Shown piece after piece: positions 7,216 through 14,164 of a stretch of DNA of 31,674 nt (position 1 is its first letter; each line of letters begins with the position of its first letter). The DNA comes from CAVSUR01 sp052143655 (GTDB lineage Bacteria > Actinomycetota > Actinomycetes > Streptosporangiales > Streptosporangiaceae). The stretch is from positions 1 to 31,674 of the forward strand of contig JBKQSL010000424.1 of the NCBI GenBank assembly GCA_052143655.1, written 5' to 3'. Under the pieces are notes generated by a model, which saw only the letters and a program-made list of their open reading frames with translations, made no database searches and had not been told where the DNA came from. A program made the position numbers and the translations under genes.

Positions 7216-7638
7216 GTGAGCCTCGACGTCACCGTCCGCGGCACGACGATCCCGCCGGAGGAGCTGTCGTGGCGGTTCTCCCGGTCGCCCGGCCCGGGTG
7301 GCCAGTCGGTCAACACCACTGACAGCCGGGTCGAGCTCTCCTACCACCTCGCCACCTCGGATGCGCTGCCGCCGCTGCTCAAGCAGCGGGCGCTGACGGC
7401 GCTGGCTGGCCGGCTGACCGACGGGACGATCACCGTGACGGCGGCCGAGCAGCGCTCCCAGCTGCGCAACAGGGAAGCGGCCGCCGCGCGGCTGTCGGCC
7501 CTGCTCACCGAGGCCACGGCCCCGCCGCCGCGCCCGCGCCGGCCGACCCGGCCGAGCCGGTCGGCGCGGGAACGGCGGCTCGCCGACAAGCAGCGCCGCT
7601 CGCAGACCAAGCGGCTGCGCCAGGCACCCGACGAGTGA
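7216..7638 (+). CDS. arfB: Alternative ribosome-rescue factor ArfB (peptidyl-tRNA hydrolase, RF1-like)
   Basis: A 140-residue protein. The catalytic GGQ lies at residues 28-30 within SRSPGPGGQSVNTTDSRVEL, the class-I release-factor domain signature. The C-terminal tail (from about 105) is strongly basic, with many Arg/Lys residues (RERRLADKQRRSQTKRLR), as required for insertion into the empty mRNA channel of stalled ribosomes. The length is normal for ArfB/YaeJ. It hydrolyses peptidyl-tRNA on non-stop ribosomes in the cytoplasm. The start is GTG at 7216, with GTAGGCAG upstream as a weak ribosome-binding site. The gene stands alone, with short gaps to the PhnZ-like and GH9 genes. Confidence 0.93.
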   Translation: MSLDVTVRGTTIPPEELSWRFSRSPGPGGQSVNTTDSRVELSYHLATSDALPPLLKQRALTALAGRLTDGTITVTAAEQRSQLRNREAAAARLSALLTEATAPPPRPRRPTRPSRSARERRLADKQRRSQTKRLRQAPDE

Positions 7639-7696
7639 CCGGCTGGCCGGGAATCGGCCATTGTGGCCGGGATTGCCCGTCCACTAGCCTCGGGCG

Positions 7697-9811
7697 ATGA
7701 CGCACGTACCGCCCGGTCCTGCCCGCCGCCCCCGGCGGTGGTTCGCTGCGGTGCCGGCCGCTGCGGTACTCGCCGCAGCGGCGCTCACCTCCGTCGCCGC
7801 TGCGCGGCCGGCGAGTGCGGCCCCCGGCGGGGCCGGCTCAGCCGCCGGGCCTGCGGCGGCCCGCGCCATCTGCCGCGAGCCTGCGCCCGGCGCGCACCTG
7901 GCCACCGGGGCCCGCGCCGCCGCCCCGGCGTCCGCCCCGGCCGCGGTCATCCGGGCCGACCAGGTCGGCTATCCCGCGGGCGCGCGCAAGCTCGCTGAGA
8001 TCATGACCACGACCAGGCGGCCGCACGGGGTTCGCTGGGTGCTGGTGCGGGCCGGGTCGTGCACGGCCGTCGCGGCCGGCACCGCCCGCCGTGACCTCGG
8101 CGCCTGGAGCAGGCGGTACAGCCGGGTGTGGGCGGTCACGTTCACCGGGGTGCGGCGGCCCGGGCGCTACCGGCTCGGCCTGGCGGGCGACCCGGCTGTG
8201 GTCTCGCCGTGGTTCGAGATCGGGCCGGCCCCGCAGCTGTACGCGCGGCCGCTGGCGAACGCGCGGTACTTCTACCAGAACGAGCAGGACGGGCCCGACT
8301 TCGTCCGGACCGCGCTGCGCACCGCCCCGGGCCACCTGAACGACCTGCACGCGATGACCTACCGCACCCCGCCGGTCAACGAGAACGGGAACTTCCGCGG
8401 GTCCCTGGCCCGGTACGCCACCGGGGTCCGGATCAACGCCTCCGGCGGCTGGTTCGACGCGGGCGACTACCTGCATTTCGTGGAGACCACCAGCTACGCC
8501 GAGGCGCTGCTGCTGCAGGGCGTGGTGTCGTTCCCGCGCCAGCTCGGCCCGGGGGCGACGGCCAGCCTCGCGGGCGAGGCCAGGTTCGGCATGGACTTCC
8601 TGCGCCGGATGTGGCACCAGCGCACCCGCACGCTCTACTACCAGGTCGGCACCGGCGAGGCCAACAGCCACTACTTCGGCGACCATGACATCTGGCGGCT
8701 GCCGCAGGCCGACGACCATTACCGCGGCGCCAATCCGCGCTACCGCTACATCCGGCACCCGCCGGTGTTCCGGGCCGGCCCGCCCGGCGCGCGGATCAGC
8801 CCGAACCTGGCTGGCCGCCTCGCCGCGGACTTCGCGCTCTGCTACCGGGTTTTCCGCCGATCCGACCCGGGGTACGCGGCCGGCTGCCTGCGCTCGGCCG
8901 AGACCGTCTACTCGCTGGCGGCCACCCGGTGGCATGGCCAGCTGATGACCACCGTGCCCTACGACTTCTACCCGGAGACGAGCTGGCGGGACGACATGAT
9001 GCTCGGCGCCATCGAGCTGGCGCTGGCCCTGGCGGACACGCACGGCGCGCGGCCGGCCGGGCTTCCGGTGCGCTCGAGCCGGGTCTACCTGCGCGCGGCG
9101 GCCCGCTGGGCCCGCGCATGGGCCGGCGGTCGCAGTGCGGTCTCGGACACGCTCAACCTGTACGACGTCAGCGGCCTGGCCGACTACGAGCTCTACCTGG
9201 CCATCGGCCCGCACCGGGGCGGCTGGCTCGGCGCCACCCGGGCGGTGGTCCTGCGCAACCTGCGGGGGCAGCTGGACCGGGCGGAGCGGATCGGCGCCGG
9301 TGACCCGTTCGGCTTCGGCTTTGCCTGGAACCAGTGGGATACCACTACGCATGGCGCGGGCCTGTCGGTACTGGCCAATGAGTATGACGCGGCGACCCGC
9401 AGCACCGTGTTCGCGGCGCAGGCGCAGCGCTGGCTCGATGACATCCTGGGCGCCAGCGCCTGGGGCGTGTCGCTGATCGTCGGCGACGGCACCGTGTTCC
9501 CCGAGTGCATGCAGCACCAGGTCGCCAACCTGGTCGGGTCGCACGACGGCAGGCCCCCGGTGCTGGCCGGCGCCGCGGTCGAGGGGCCGAACTCATTCGC
9601 CGCCACCGGCACGGTGCCGAACATGCGGCCCTGCGTGGCGAATGCGCCCGGGAACGTCCCGTACTCGGCATTCAGCGGCCACGGCGCGCTGTTCGCCGAC
9701 AACGTCCAGTCTTATTCCACGGTGGAGCCGGCCATCGACCTGACCGCGCCGACGCCGCTGGCGTTCGCCTGGCAGGAATCGGCCGCCCGCGGGCTGGTGC
9801 CCCGGCCGTGA
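7697..9811 (+). CDS. Secreted glycoside hydrolase family 9 enzyme (endoglucanase-like)
   Basis: A 704-residue protein with an N-terminal signal peptide (basic RRPRRW, hydrophobic AAVPAAAVLAAAALTSVAA, cleavage near ARPASA). An Ig-like CelD_N domain follows (about 85-180: IRADQVGYPAGARKLA to PWFEIGPAP), then the GH9 (alpha/alpha)6 barrel. The aspartate pair is in GGWFDAGDYLHF (DAGD 254-257), which provides the catalytic base. The general-acid glutamate is E677 in SYSTVEPAIDLTAP. The family's usual HHR motif is replaced by CMQHQVANLVGS, which defines a subfamily seen in actinobacteria. GH9 enzymes cleave beta-1,4-glucans; the true substrate could differ. There is no carbohydrate-binding module. 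The stop overlaps a GTG that opens a 25-codon ParE-like fragment. Confidence 0.9.
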   Translation: MTHVPPGPARRPRRWFAAVPAAAVLAAAALTSVAAARPASAAPGGAGSAAGPAAARAICREPAPGAHLATGARAAAPASAPAAVIRADQVGYPAGARKLAEIMTTTRRPHGVRWVLVRAGSCTAVAAGTARRDLGAWSRRYSRVWAVTFTGVRRPGRYRLGLAGDPAVVSPWFEIGPAPQLYARPLANARYFYQNEQDGPDFVRTALRTAPGHLNDLHAMTYRTPPVNENGNFRGSLARYATGVRINASGGWFDAGDYLHFVETTSYAEALLLQGVVSFPRQLGPGATASLAGEARFGMDFLRRMWHQRTRTLYYQVGTGEANSHYFGDHDIWRLPQADDHYRGANPRYRYIRHPPVFRAGPPGARISPNLAGRLAADFALCYRVFRRSDPGYAAGCLRSAETVYSLAATRWHGQLMTTVPYDFYPETSWRDDMMLGAIELALALADTHGARPAGLPVRSSRVYLRAAARWARAWAGGRSAVSDTLNLYDVSGLADYELYLAIGPHRGGWLGATRAVVLRNLRGQLDRAERIGAGDPFGFGFAWNQWDTTTHGAGLSVLANEYDAATRSTVFAAQAQRWLDDILGASAWGVSLIVGDGTVFPECMQHQVANLVGSHDGRPPVLAGAAVEGPNSFAATGTVPNMRPCVANAPGNVPYSAFSGHGALFADNVQSYSTVEPAIDLTAPTPLAFAWQESAARGLVPRP

Positions 9812-9885
9812 CATTCCGGATCCGCTGGCCGGAACAGGCCGGGGACGAGCTAGCCGCCATCCCGTACGCCTACACGGTTAAGTAA
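9808..9885 (+). pseudogene. Possible truncated ParE/RelE-like toxin fragment
   Basis: A 25-codon frame starting at GTG 9808 (overlapping the GH9 stop as GTGA) reads VTFRIRWPEQAGDELAAIPY before stopping at TAA 9883-9885. This resembles the first strand and helix of ParE/RelE-type toxins (pattern Y-x-I-x-W-x-x-x-A-x-x-x-L). The rest of the domain is missing and an 8-bp repeat follows immediately. The fragment is short, so similarity may be chance. Confidence 0.3.
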
Positions 9886-9914
9886 TGCAGTGATGCAGTA
9901 ACGCAGTACCGCGC
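9883..9914 (+). repeat. Imperfect 8-bp tandem repeat
   Basis: TAATGCAG, TGATGCAG, TAACGCAG and TACCGCGC follow each other directly (9883-9914), beginning at the stop codon of the ParE-like fragment, in the space between the convergent GH9 and helicase genes. Confidence 0.65.
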
Positions 9915-9935
9915 GGCAGGGCGGGATCCCGGGCG

Positions 9936-11408
9936 CTAGCCCCGGGCTCCCGCGCCGTGGCGTTCCCGCCCCCGGTACCCGCCGGGCCGCCGTCTCGCCT
10001 GAGTCGGCCCCGGCCGCCGGCCAGCCGGGGCAAGACGAGCGGGCGCGGGGACCGTCGTGCCCCGGGGCGGCGGCGGGACAGGAGTCCCCGACGTGGCAAG
10101 CTCGCGGACCACGGCATGGCCGACGGCCACGTCATGCCGGGTGGGCGTCACGCCGGCCGCGCGATGCAGCCGCTCGACGTCGCGGACCTGCTCCGGCTCG
10201 ACCAGCGCCACCACTCGCCCGGTCGCCCCGGCGCGGGCCGTGCGACCGGACCGGTGCAGGTAGTCCTTGTGATCGTTGGGCGGGTCGTAGTGCACGACCA
10301 GCTCGATGTCGTCGACGTGGATGCCGCGTGCGGCCACGTCGGTGGCGACCAGCACCCGCGGATGCCCGGCGGCGAACGCGGTGAGGGCCCGCTGCCGCTG
10401 GTTCTGGTTCAGGTTGCCGTGGATCGCGGCGGCCGCGGTCCCGGTCCGCTGCAGCTGCTTGGCCAGCCGGTCCGCGCCGTGCTTGGTCCGGACGAAAAAC
10501 AGCGTCCTGGCCGGGCGCCCGGCGATCTCGGCCGCGACCGGGATCTTGTCGGCTGCCGACAGGACCAGCATGGCGTGGTCGACGGCGGTGGCGGTGGCCG
10601 GATCGGCCGGGACGGCGTGCAGGGCCGGCTCGCTGAGGTAGGAAGTGACCAGGCGGCTGACTCCGCGGTCGAGGGTGGCCGAGAACAGCATGCGCTGGCC
10701 GCCGGCCGGCGTATCGTCCAGGATCCGCGTCACCGCGGGCAGGAACCCGAGATCGGCCATGTGATCGGCCTCGTCGAGCACCGTGACGGTGATGCCCGCC
10801 AGCGTGCACTCGCCGCGGTCCAGCAGGTCGATCAGCCGGCCGGGAGTTGCCACGACGACGTCCGTGCCGCGGCGCAGCCGGTCGATCTGCCGGCTAATCG
10901 AGACCCCGCCGTACACGGTGATCGTGGTCAGGCCCAGGGCCCGGCCGAGCGGCTCGAGCACTCCGGCCACCTGGACGGCCAGCTCACGGGTGGGGACGAG
11001 CACGAGGGCGCGTGGCGCCCGGCCCGCATGCTGCCCGCCGTGCGGCTGCCTGCCTTCCGGGCGGCCGGCGAGGCGGGTCAGGACGGGCAGCCCGAAGGCG
11101 AGCGTCTTGCCGGATCCGGTCTGCGCCCGGCCGAGCACATCCCGGCCGGCCAGCGCGTCGGGCAGGGCGCGGGCCTGGATCGCGAACGGTGCCTGGATGC
11201 CGCGGTCCGCGAGCGAGCGCACCAGCACAGCAGGCAGGCCGAGCTCGGCGAACGTCATCGCTTCCGGAGCCGGTGCCGACATCGCGGCGTTCAGCGCGCG
11301 GTCGAGCTCGGCTTCCGGGCCCGGCTGCGGCCGGGCCGGTCCGGGCCGGCGGGTGATGTAGTGGCGATTACGGGCAGGCTGACGCCGCTGGGCAGCGTTA
11401 CGTGCCAT
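9936..11408 (-). CDS. DEAD-box RNA helicase
   Basis: A 490-residue protein with a complete motif set: Q-motif region MTFAELGLPAVLV with IQAPFAIQ (51-78), Walker A AQTGSGKT (95-102), PTRELA (139-144), TPGR (188-191), DEAD (212-215), SAT (243-245), VATDVAARGIHV (354-365) and HRSGRTARAG (385-394). It unwinds or remodels RNA duplexes using ATP. The first ~45 residues and the C-terminal ~60 residues (RRPGGYRGRERHGAGARG) are basic and probably disordered, giving nonspecific RNA binding. The ATG at 11408 gives a family-like N-terminus. Actinobacterial relatives are annotated as cold-shock or ribosome-assembly helicases. A cold-shock protein gene on the same strand lies about 1.6 kb upstream, but with the aminotransferase in between no operon is implied. 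Confidence 0.93.
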   Translation of the reverse strand: MARNAAQRRQPARNRHYITRRPGPARPQPGPEAELDRALNAAMSAPAPEAMTFAELGLPAVLVRSLADRGIQAPFAIQARALPDALAGRDVLGRAQTGSGKTLAFGLPVLTRLAGRPEGRQPHGGQHAGRAPRALVLVPTRELAVQVAGVLEPLGRALGLTTITVYGGVSISRQIDRLRRGTDVVVATPGRLIDLLDRGECTLAGITVTVLDEADHMADLGFLPAVTRILDDTPAGGQRMLFSATLDRGVSRLVTSYLSEPALHAVPADPATATAVDHAMLVLSAADKIPVAAEIAGRPARTLFFVRTKHGADRLAKQLQRTGTAAAAIHGNLNQNQRQRALTAFAAGHPRVLVATDVAARGIHVDDIELVVHYDPPNDHKDYLHRSGRTARAGATGRVVALVEPEQVRDVERLHRAAGVTPTRHDVAVGHAVVRELATSGTPVPPPPRGTTVPAPARLAPAGRRPGPTQARRRPGGYRGRERHGAGARG

Positions 11409-11631
11409 CAGCTGAAGACTCCATCGGGGGTCGCAGGTTGCGTCGCGGGCGACGTCAGCGACAGCGGCGGCAATGGCGCCGGAAGTGGACTGTGCGCGAC
11501 GGCGACGGGGCGGGCGTTCCGCCCGCTACGGTGATAGCTCATCAGTGTGCCATCACCCCGATGCAACACCGTCACCGCTCCCGGTGTTCCCGGCCGCACC
11601 GACGAACATGACCCGGCCGGCGCCCGGACCG

Positions 11632-12798
11632 TCAGCTCGCGCGCAGGCCCTTCAGCCGGCCCGCGGCCTCGGCCAGGACCTCATCCTTCTTGCAGAACGC
11701 GAACCGCACCTGGGTCTGGCCGGCCACCGGGTCGTCGTAGAAGACGGCGTTGGGAACGGCCACCACACCGCAGCGCTGCGGCAGGGCCCGGCAGAACGCA
11801 AGCCCGTCCCGCTCGCCCAGCGGCGCGATGTCGGTGGTGATGAAGTAGGTGCCGGCCGGCCGGTAGACGTCCAGCCCGGCTGCTTCCAGGCCCTCGGCCA
11901 GCAGGTCCCGCTTGCGGCGCAGGTCGGCGGCGAGGCTGGCGTAGAAGGCGTCGGGCAGGCTGAGCGCGGTGGTCACCGCGTACTGGAACGGGCCCCCGCT
12001 GACGTAGGTGAGGAACTGCTTGGCGGTCCGCACCGCCGTGACCAGCTCGGGGGTGCCAGTCACCCAGCCGATCTTCCAGCCGGTGAACGAGAACGTCTTG
12101 CCCGCCGAGCCGATCGACACGGTGCGCTCGCGCATCCCCGGCAGCGTGCTGATCGGCACGTGCTCGCCGTCGAAGACGATGTGCTCGTACACCTCGTCGG
12201 CGACCACGAGCAGGTCCCGCTCGACCGTGAGCTCGGCGATCGCCGCCAGCTCGGCCCTGGTCGCCACCATGCCGGTCGGGTTGTGCGGCGAGTTGAGCAG
12301 GATCAGCCGGGTGCGGCTGGTCACCGCGTCGCGCACCGCGTCCAGGTCGGGCCGGAACCCGGGCGGCCGCAGCGTCACCGGCACCCGGCGCGCGCCGGCC
12401 ATGGCGATGCAGGCGGCGTAGGAGTCGTAGTACGGCTCGAAGGCGATGACCTCGTCACCGGGCTCCAGCATGCCCAGCAGCGCGGCGGCGATTGCCTCGG
12501 TCGCCCCCGCGGTGACGAGCACTTCGCGGTCGGGGTCGAGGACGGTGCCGTAGAACCGCTCCTGGTGCCCGGCGATGGCCTGCCGCAGCTGCGGGATGCC
12601 CGGCCCGGGCGGGTACTGGTTGCCCTGGCCGGACAGCACCGCGTCGGCAGCGGCCCGGGCGATCTCGGCGGGCCCGTCGGTGTCCGGGAAGCCCTGGCCG
12701 AGGTTGATCGAGCCGGTGGCGACCGCCAGCGCCGACATCTCGGCAAAGATCGTGGTGCCCATTCCGGCCAGCGCGCGGTTGAGCAGCGGTCGGGTCAT
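11632..12798 (-). CDS. dapC: PLP-dependent aminotransferase, DapC-like (N-succinyldiaminopimelate aminotransferase)
   Basis: A 388-residue fold-type I aminotransferase. The ATG at 12798 has a strong ribosome-binding site (GGGAGGA, minus strand) at 5-10 nt. Visible residues: NLGQGFPDTDGP (32-43) near the substrate pocket, QYPPGPG (61-67), AGATEAI (97-103), PYYDSY (122-127), SPHNPTG (170-176), DEVYE (201-205) and the PLP lysine K234 in SIGSAGKTFSFTGWKIGW. The sequence pattern is very close to my recollection of mycobacterial Rv0858c, the DapC enzyme of lysine/diaminopimelate synthesis. A kynurenine or methionine aminotransferase role is possible because these subgroups share all motifs. No other dap gene is present, and DapC is often isolated in actinobacteria. 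Two hairpins separate it from the cold-shock gene upstream. Confidence 0.82.
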   Translation of the reverse strand: MTRPLLNRALAGMGTTIFAEMSALAVATGSINLGQGFPDTDGPAEIARAAADAVLSGQGNQYPPGPGIPQLRQAIAGHQERFYGTVLDPDREVLVTAGATEAIAAALLGMLEPGDEVIAFEPYYDSYAACIAMAGARRVPVTLRPPGFRPDLDAVRDAVTSRTRLILLNSPHNPTGMVATRAELAAIAELTVERDLLVVADEVYEHIVFDGEHVPISTLPGMRERTVSIGSAGKTFSFTGWKIGWVTGTPELVTAVRTAKQFLTYVSGGPFQYAVTTALSLPDAFYASLAADLRRKRDLLAEGLEAAGLDVYRPAGTYFITTDIAPLGERDGLAFCRALPQRCGVVAVPNAVFYDDPVAGQTQVRFAFCKKDEVLAEAAGRLKGLRAS

Positions 12799-12887
12799 CG
12801 GTCCTCCCGGAGCAGCAGCGGACGGCGTGACAATACCCGGGGTCCGGGCGTCACGGGCCGGCAGCCCGGTCTCCTCCCGGGCGGACT

Positions 12888-12911
12888 CTCCCGGGCCGGC
12901 CGCCCCGGGAG
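12888..12911 (-). terminator. Second hairpin between cspA-like gene and dapC
   Basis: A perfect 8-bp stem (CTCCCGGG / CCCGGGAG) with the 8-nt loop CCGGCCGC. It lies 40 bp beyond the larger hairpin at 12952-12985, in the direction of cold-shock gene transcription, and may be a backup terminator. Confidence 0.4.
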
Positions 12912-12951
12912 GCCGCCGCCGCGGGACCGCAGGAAGGGGTCCCGGACGTGC

Positions 12952-12985
12952 GTGCGGGGCGGCTCCGGGCAGAGCCGCCCCGCAC
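12952..12985 (-). terminator. Terminator of the cold-shock gene
   Basis: A perfect 14-bp inverted repeat (GTGCGGGGCGGCTC and its complement) with a 6-nt loop, 33 bp after the stop of the cold-shock gene. It has no U-tract. It should insulate dapC from the highly expressed cold-shock transcript. Confidence 0.8.
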
Positions 12986-13018
12986 GGGAAGGTCAGCCGC
13001 CGCAGCCGGCCGGGCCGG

Positions 13019-13222
13019 CTACAGCGGGAGGACCTGCTCGGCCTGCGGGCCCTTCGGGCTCTGGCCGGCGGTGAACTCGACCCGCTGATTCTCCTGCAGA
13101 CTGCGGAAGCCGTCCACCTGAATTGCGGTGTGGTGGACGAAGACGTCGGCGGAGCCATCGTCGGGCGCGATGAATCCGTAGCCCTTCTCCGCGTTGAACC
13201 ACTTGACGGTGCCCTGAGGCAT
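13019..13222 (-). CDS. Cold-shock protein (CspA family)
   Basis: A 67-residue single cold-shock domain of normal length. RNP1 is KGYGFI (13-18) and RNP2 is VFVHH (27-31); the start MPQGTVKWFNAEKG is canonical. The ATG at 13222 is preceded by AGGAGAA on the minus strand. It binds single-stranded RNA/DNA and acts as an RNA chaperone in the cytoplasm. A strong hairpin closes the unit. The roughly 300 bp upstream hold no convincing longer gene and may include a 5' UTR, common for csp genes. Confidence 0.95.
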   Translation of the reverse strand: MPQGTVKWFNAEKGYGFIAPDDGSADVFVHHTAIQVDGFRSLQENQRVEFTAGQSPKGPQAEQVLPL

Positions 13223-13553
13223 GTACTTCTCCTACTTGCTTTCCGGCGCGATCCCAGGACGGGGACCGCGAGCAACCAACTCCATCAAACACCATCGCTG
13301 CTGCTGCTGCCGCCCCGGCCGGTGAGTTCGGCCTGCTCGCGCCGTCCGCGCGCCGGCCACGGTGCCGCAGTGGCGGGCGCTGCCGGAACTGCACTGGCAG
13401 CAGCGGCTGGAGCGGCTGACCGAGCTATCGCTGGCCTACCACGAGGCCCGGGCGGGCGATCAGCGCCGCGTGGCTGGCGCAGGAGCCGCAGGCGCGGTAG
13501 TGCCCCGCCGGTGACCGCTGACGGCCGCGCCGGGGCGGCGTTATCGTGAGTTC
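13223..13553. other. Upstream region of the cold-shock gene, including one possible small ORF
   Basis: This 330-bp stretch includes the promoter/leader of the minus-strand cold-shock gene, with a CTG-rich stretch (CGCTGCTGCTGCTGCC) near 13296-13311. The only coding-like part is the small frame at 13362-13514, listed separately. Confidence 0.4.
13362..13514 (+). CDS. Possible small protein (50 aa) or gene fragment
   Basis: A GTG-started frame reads VPQWRALPELHWQQRLERLT and continues ELSLAYHEARAGDQRR before an Ala/Gly-rich end. The amphipathic helical character and G/C third positions look coding rather than random. There is no recognisable family and no clear ribosome-binding site. The frame is blocked by a stop at 13323-13325. 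It could be a small helical protein or the leftover of a larger gene, in keeping with the decayed genes that follow. Confidence 0.3.
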   Translation: MPQWRALPELHWQQRLERLTELSLAYHEARAGDQRRVAGAGAAGAVVPRR

Positions 13554-13850
13554 ATGCTGATCGAGATCAGCGACGCGGCGGCAGACTTCGTCCGCCAGCG
13601 TGGCGGGCGGCTGTGGGTCTGGGCGGCGCATCCGCGGATGTGCTGCTCGGGCAGCCCCGCCTGGATGCACGCCGAGTTCGAGGCGCCCGCGGGCCTGACC
13701 GGCTTCGTCGAGGCGACTGCGGCCGGCGTGCGCGTCTGCTTTCGGGGAGTCGGCGGCCGGCGGCCGGACGTGCTGCAGGTCGGGCTGCACGGCTCGCGGC
13801 GCCCCCGGGTCGAGGCGTACTGGGACGGCTGCCTGATGGCGATGGTCTGA
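13554..13850 (+). CDS. Small conserved-type hypothetical protein with CC motif
   Basis: A 98-residue soluble protein. The N-terminus (MLIEISDAAADFVRQRGGRL) resembles the opening of HesB/IscA-type folds, where a helix is followed by a strand. A conserved-looking HPRMCCSGSPAWM with a Cys pair lies at about 32-44, and the remainder alternates strands and Gly-rich turns (VRVCFRGVGGRRPDVLQVGL). One further Cys is near the C-terminus (WDGCLMAM). The Cys residues may bind metal or an Fe-S cluster, but this is inference. No signal peptide or membrane segment. The ATG at 13554 has no strong ribosome-binding site; the gene may be leaderless. It ends 4 bp before the convergent NiCoT remnant. Confidence 0.65.
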   Translation: MLIEISDAAADFVRQRGGRLWVWAAHPRMCCSGSPAWMHAEFEAPAGLTGFVEATAAGVRVCFRGVGGRRPDVLQVGLHGSRRPRVEAYWDGCLMAMV

Positions 13851-13854
13851 GCCG

Positions 13855-14076
13855 CTAATCGGGCGGCTGGGCGGTAGCAGGGCGCTGCCAGCGCTGCTCG
13901 ATCTTGCCGATGTGCCAGACCGACAGCGCGATGATCCAGGTGATCACGAACACGCCGACGATCACGTAGCCCGCTGTGTTGATGTTGAAGCCGGCCCGGC
14001 CCCACTCGGCAGGGTCAGGCCGCTGCGGATCTTCGCCATGCGGGCTGCGACCGCGGCCATGCCGCCCCCTTTGCAT
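13855..14076 (-). pseudogene. Internally deleted nickel/cobalt transporter (NiCoT/HoxN family) remnant
   Basis: The 3' part encodes the last membrane helix and tail of a NiCoT permease: FNINTAGYVIVGVFVITWII, then ALSVWHIGKIEQRW, the family's ending. The 5' part encodes the family N-terminus: from ATG 14060, with GGGGGC upstream, one frame reads MAAVAARMAKIRSGLT. After loss of one C in a CCC(C) run the sequence continues in the other frame as PAEWGRAG, which in intact transporters leads into TM1. The N-terminus therefore joins directly to the final helix. All central helices and the metal-binding H-x4-D-H region are missing, roughly 300 codons by comparison with family length. The longest frame with an ATG runs from 14076. 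The upstream Nur-like operator is intact. Transport function is impossible; the product, if any, is a one-TM peptide. Confidence 0.72.
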
Positions 14077-14103
14077 CAGCAGAGCTCAGCGGACACCGCC
14101 AAG

Positions 14104-14125
14104 ATAATATGCAAGTAGTTTGCAA
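14104..14125 (-). promoter_or_regulatory. Nur-box-like nickel operator with overlapping -10
   Basis: ATGCAA-GTAGT-TTGCAA (14109-14125) matches the Streptomyces Nur operator pattern TTGCAA-N5-TTGCAA at 11 of 12 arm positions. On the minus strand a -10-like TATTAT (14104-14109) abuts it, so bound Nur would block the promoter. It lies about 35-50 bp upstream of the possible starts of the nickel transporter remnant, which is the expected Nur target. Nur (a Fur-family regulator) represses nickel uptake when nickel is abundant. Confidence 0.65.
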
Positions 14126-14164
14126 TAGCGCACCCTATGCAGGTCTGGCCCGGGGCGCTGGTGG

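Noticed and set aside
9957..11534. Long plus-strand frame opposite the helicase gene
   Set aside because: Antisense of a well-supported DEAD-box gene, without any domain pattern.
11473..13074. Long plus-strand frame opposite the aminotransferase gene
   Set aside because: Antisense of the DapC-like gene; composition is an artefact of GC bias.
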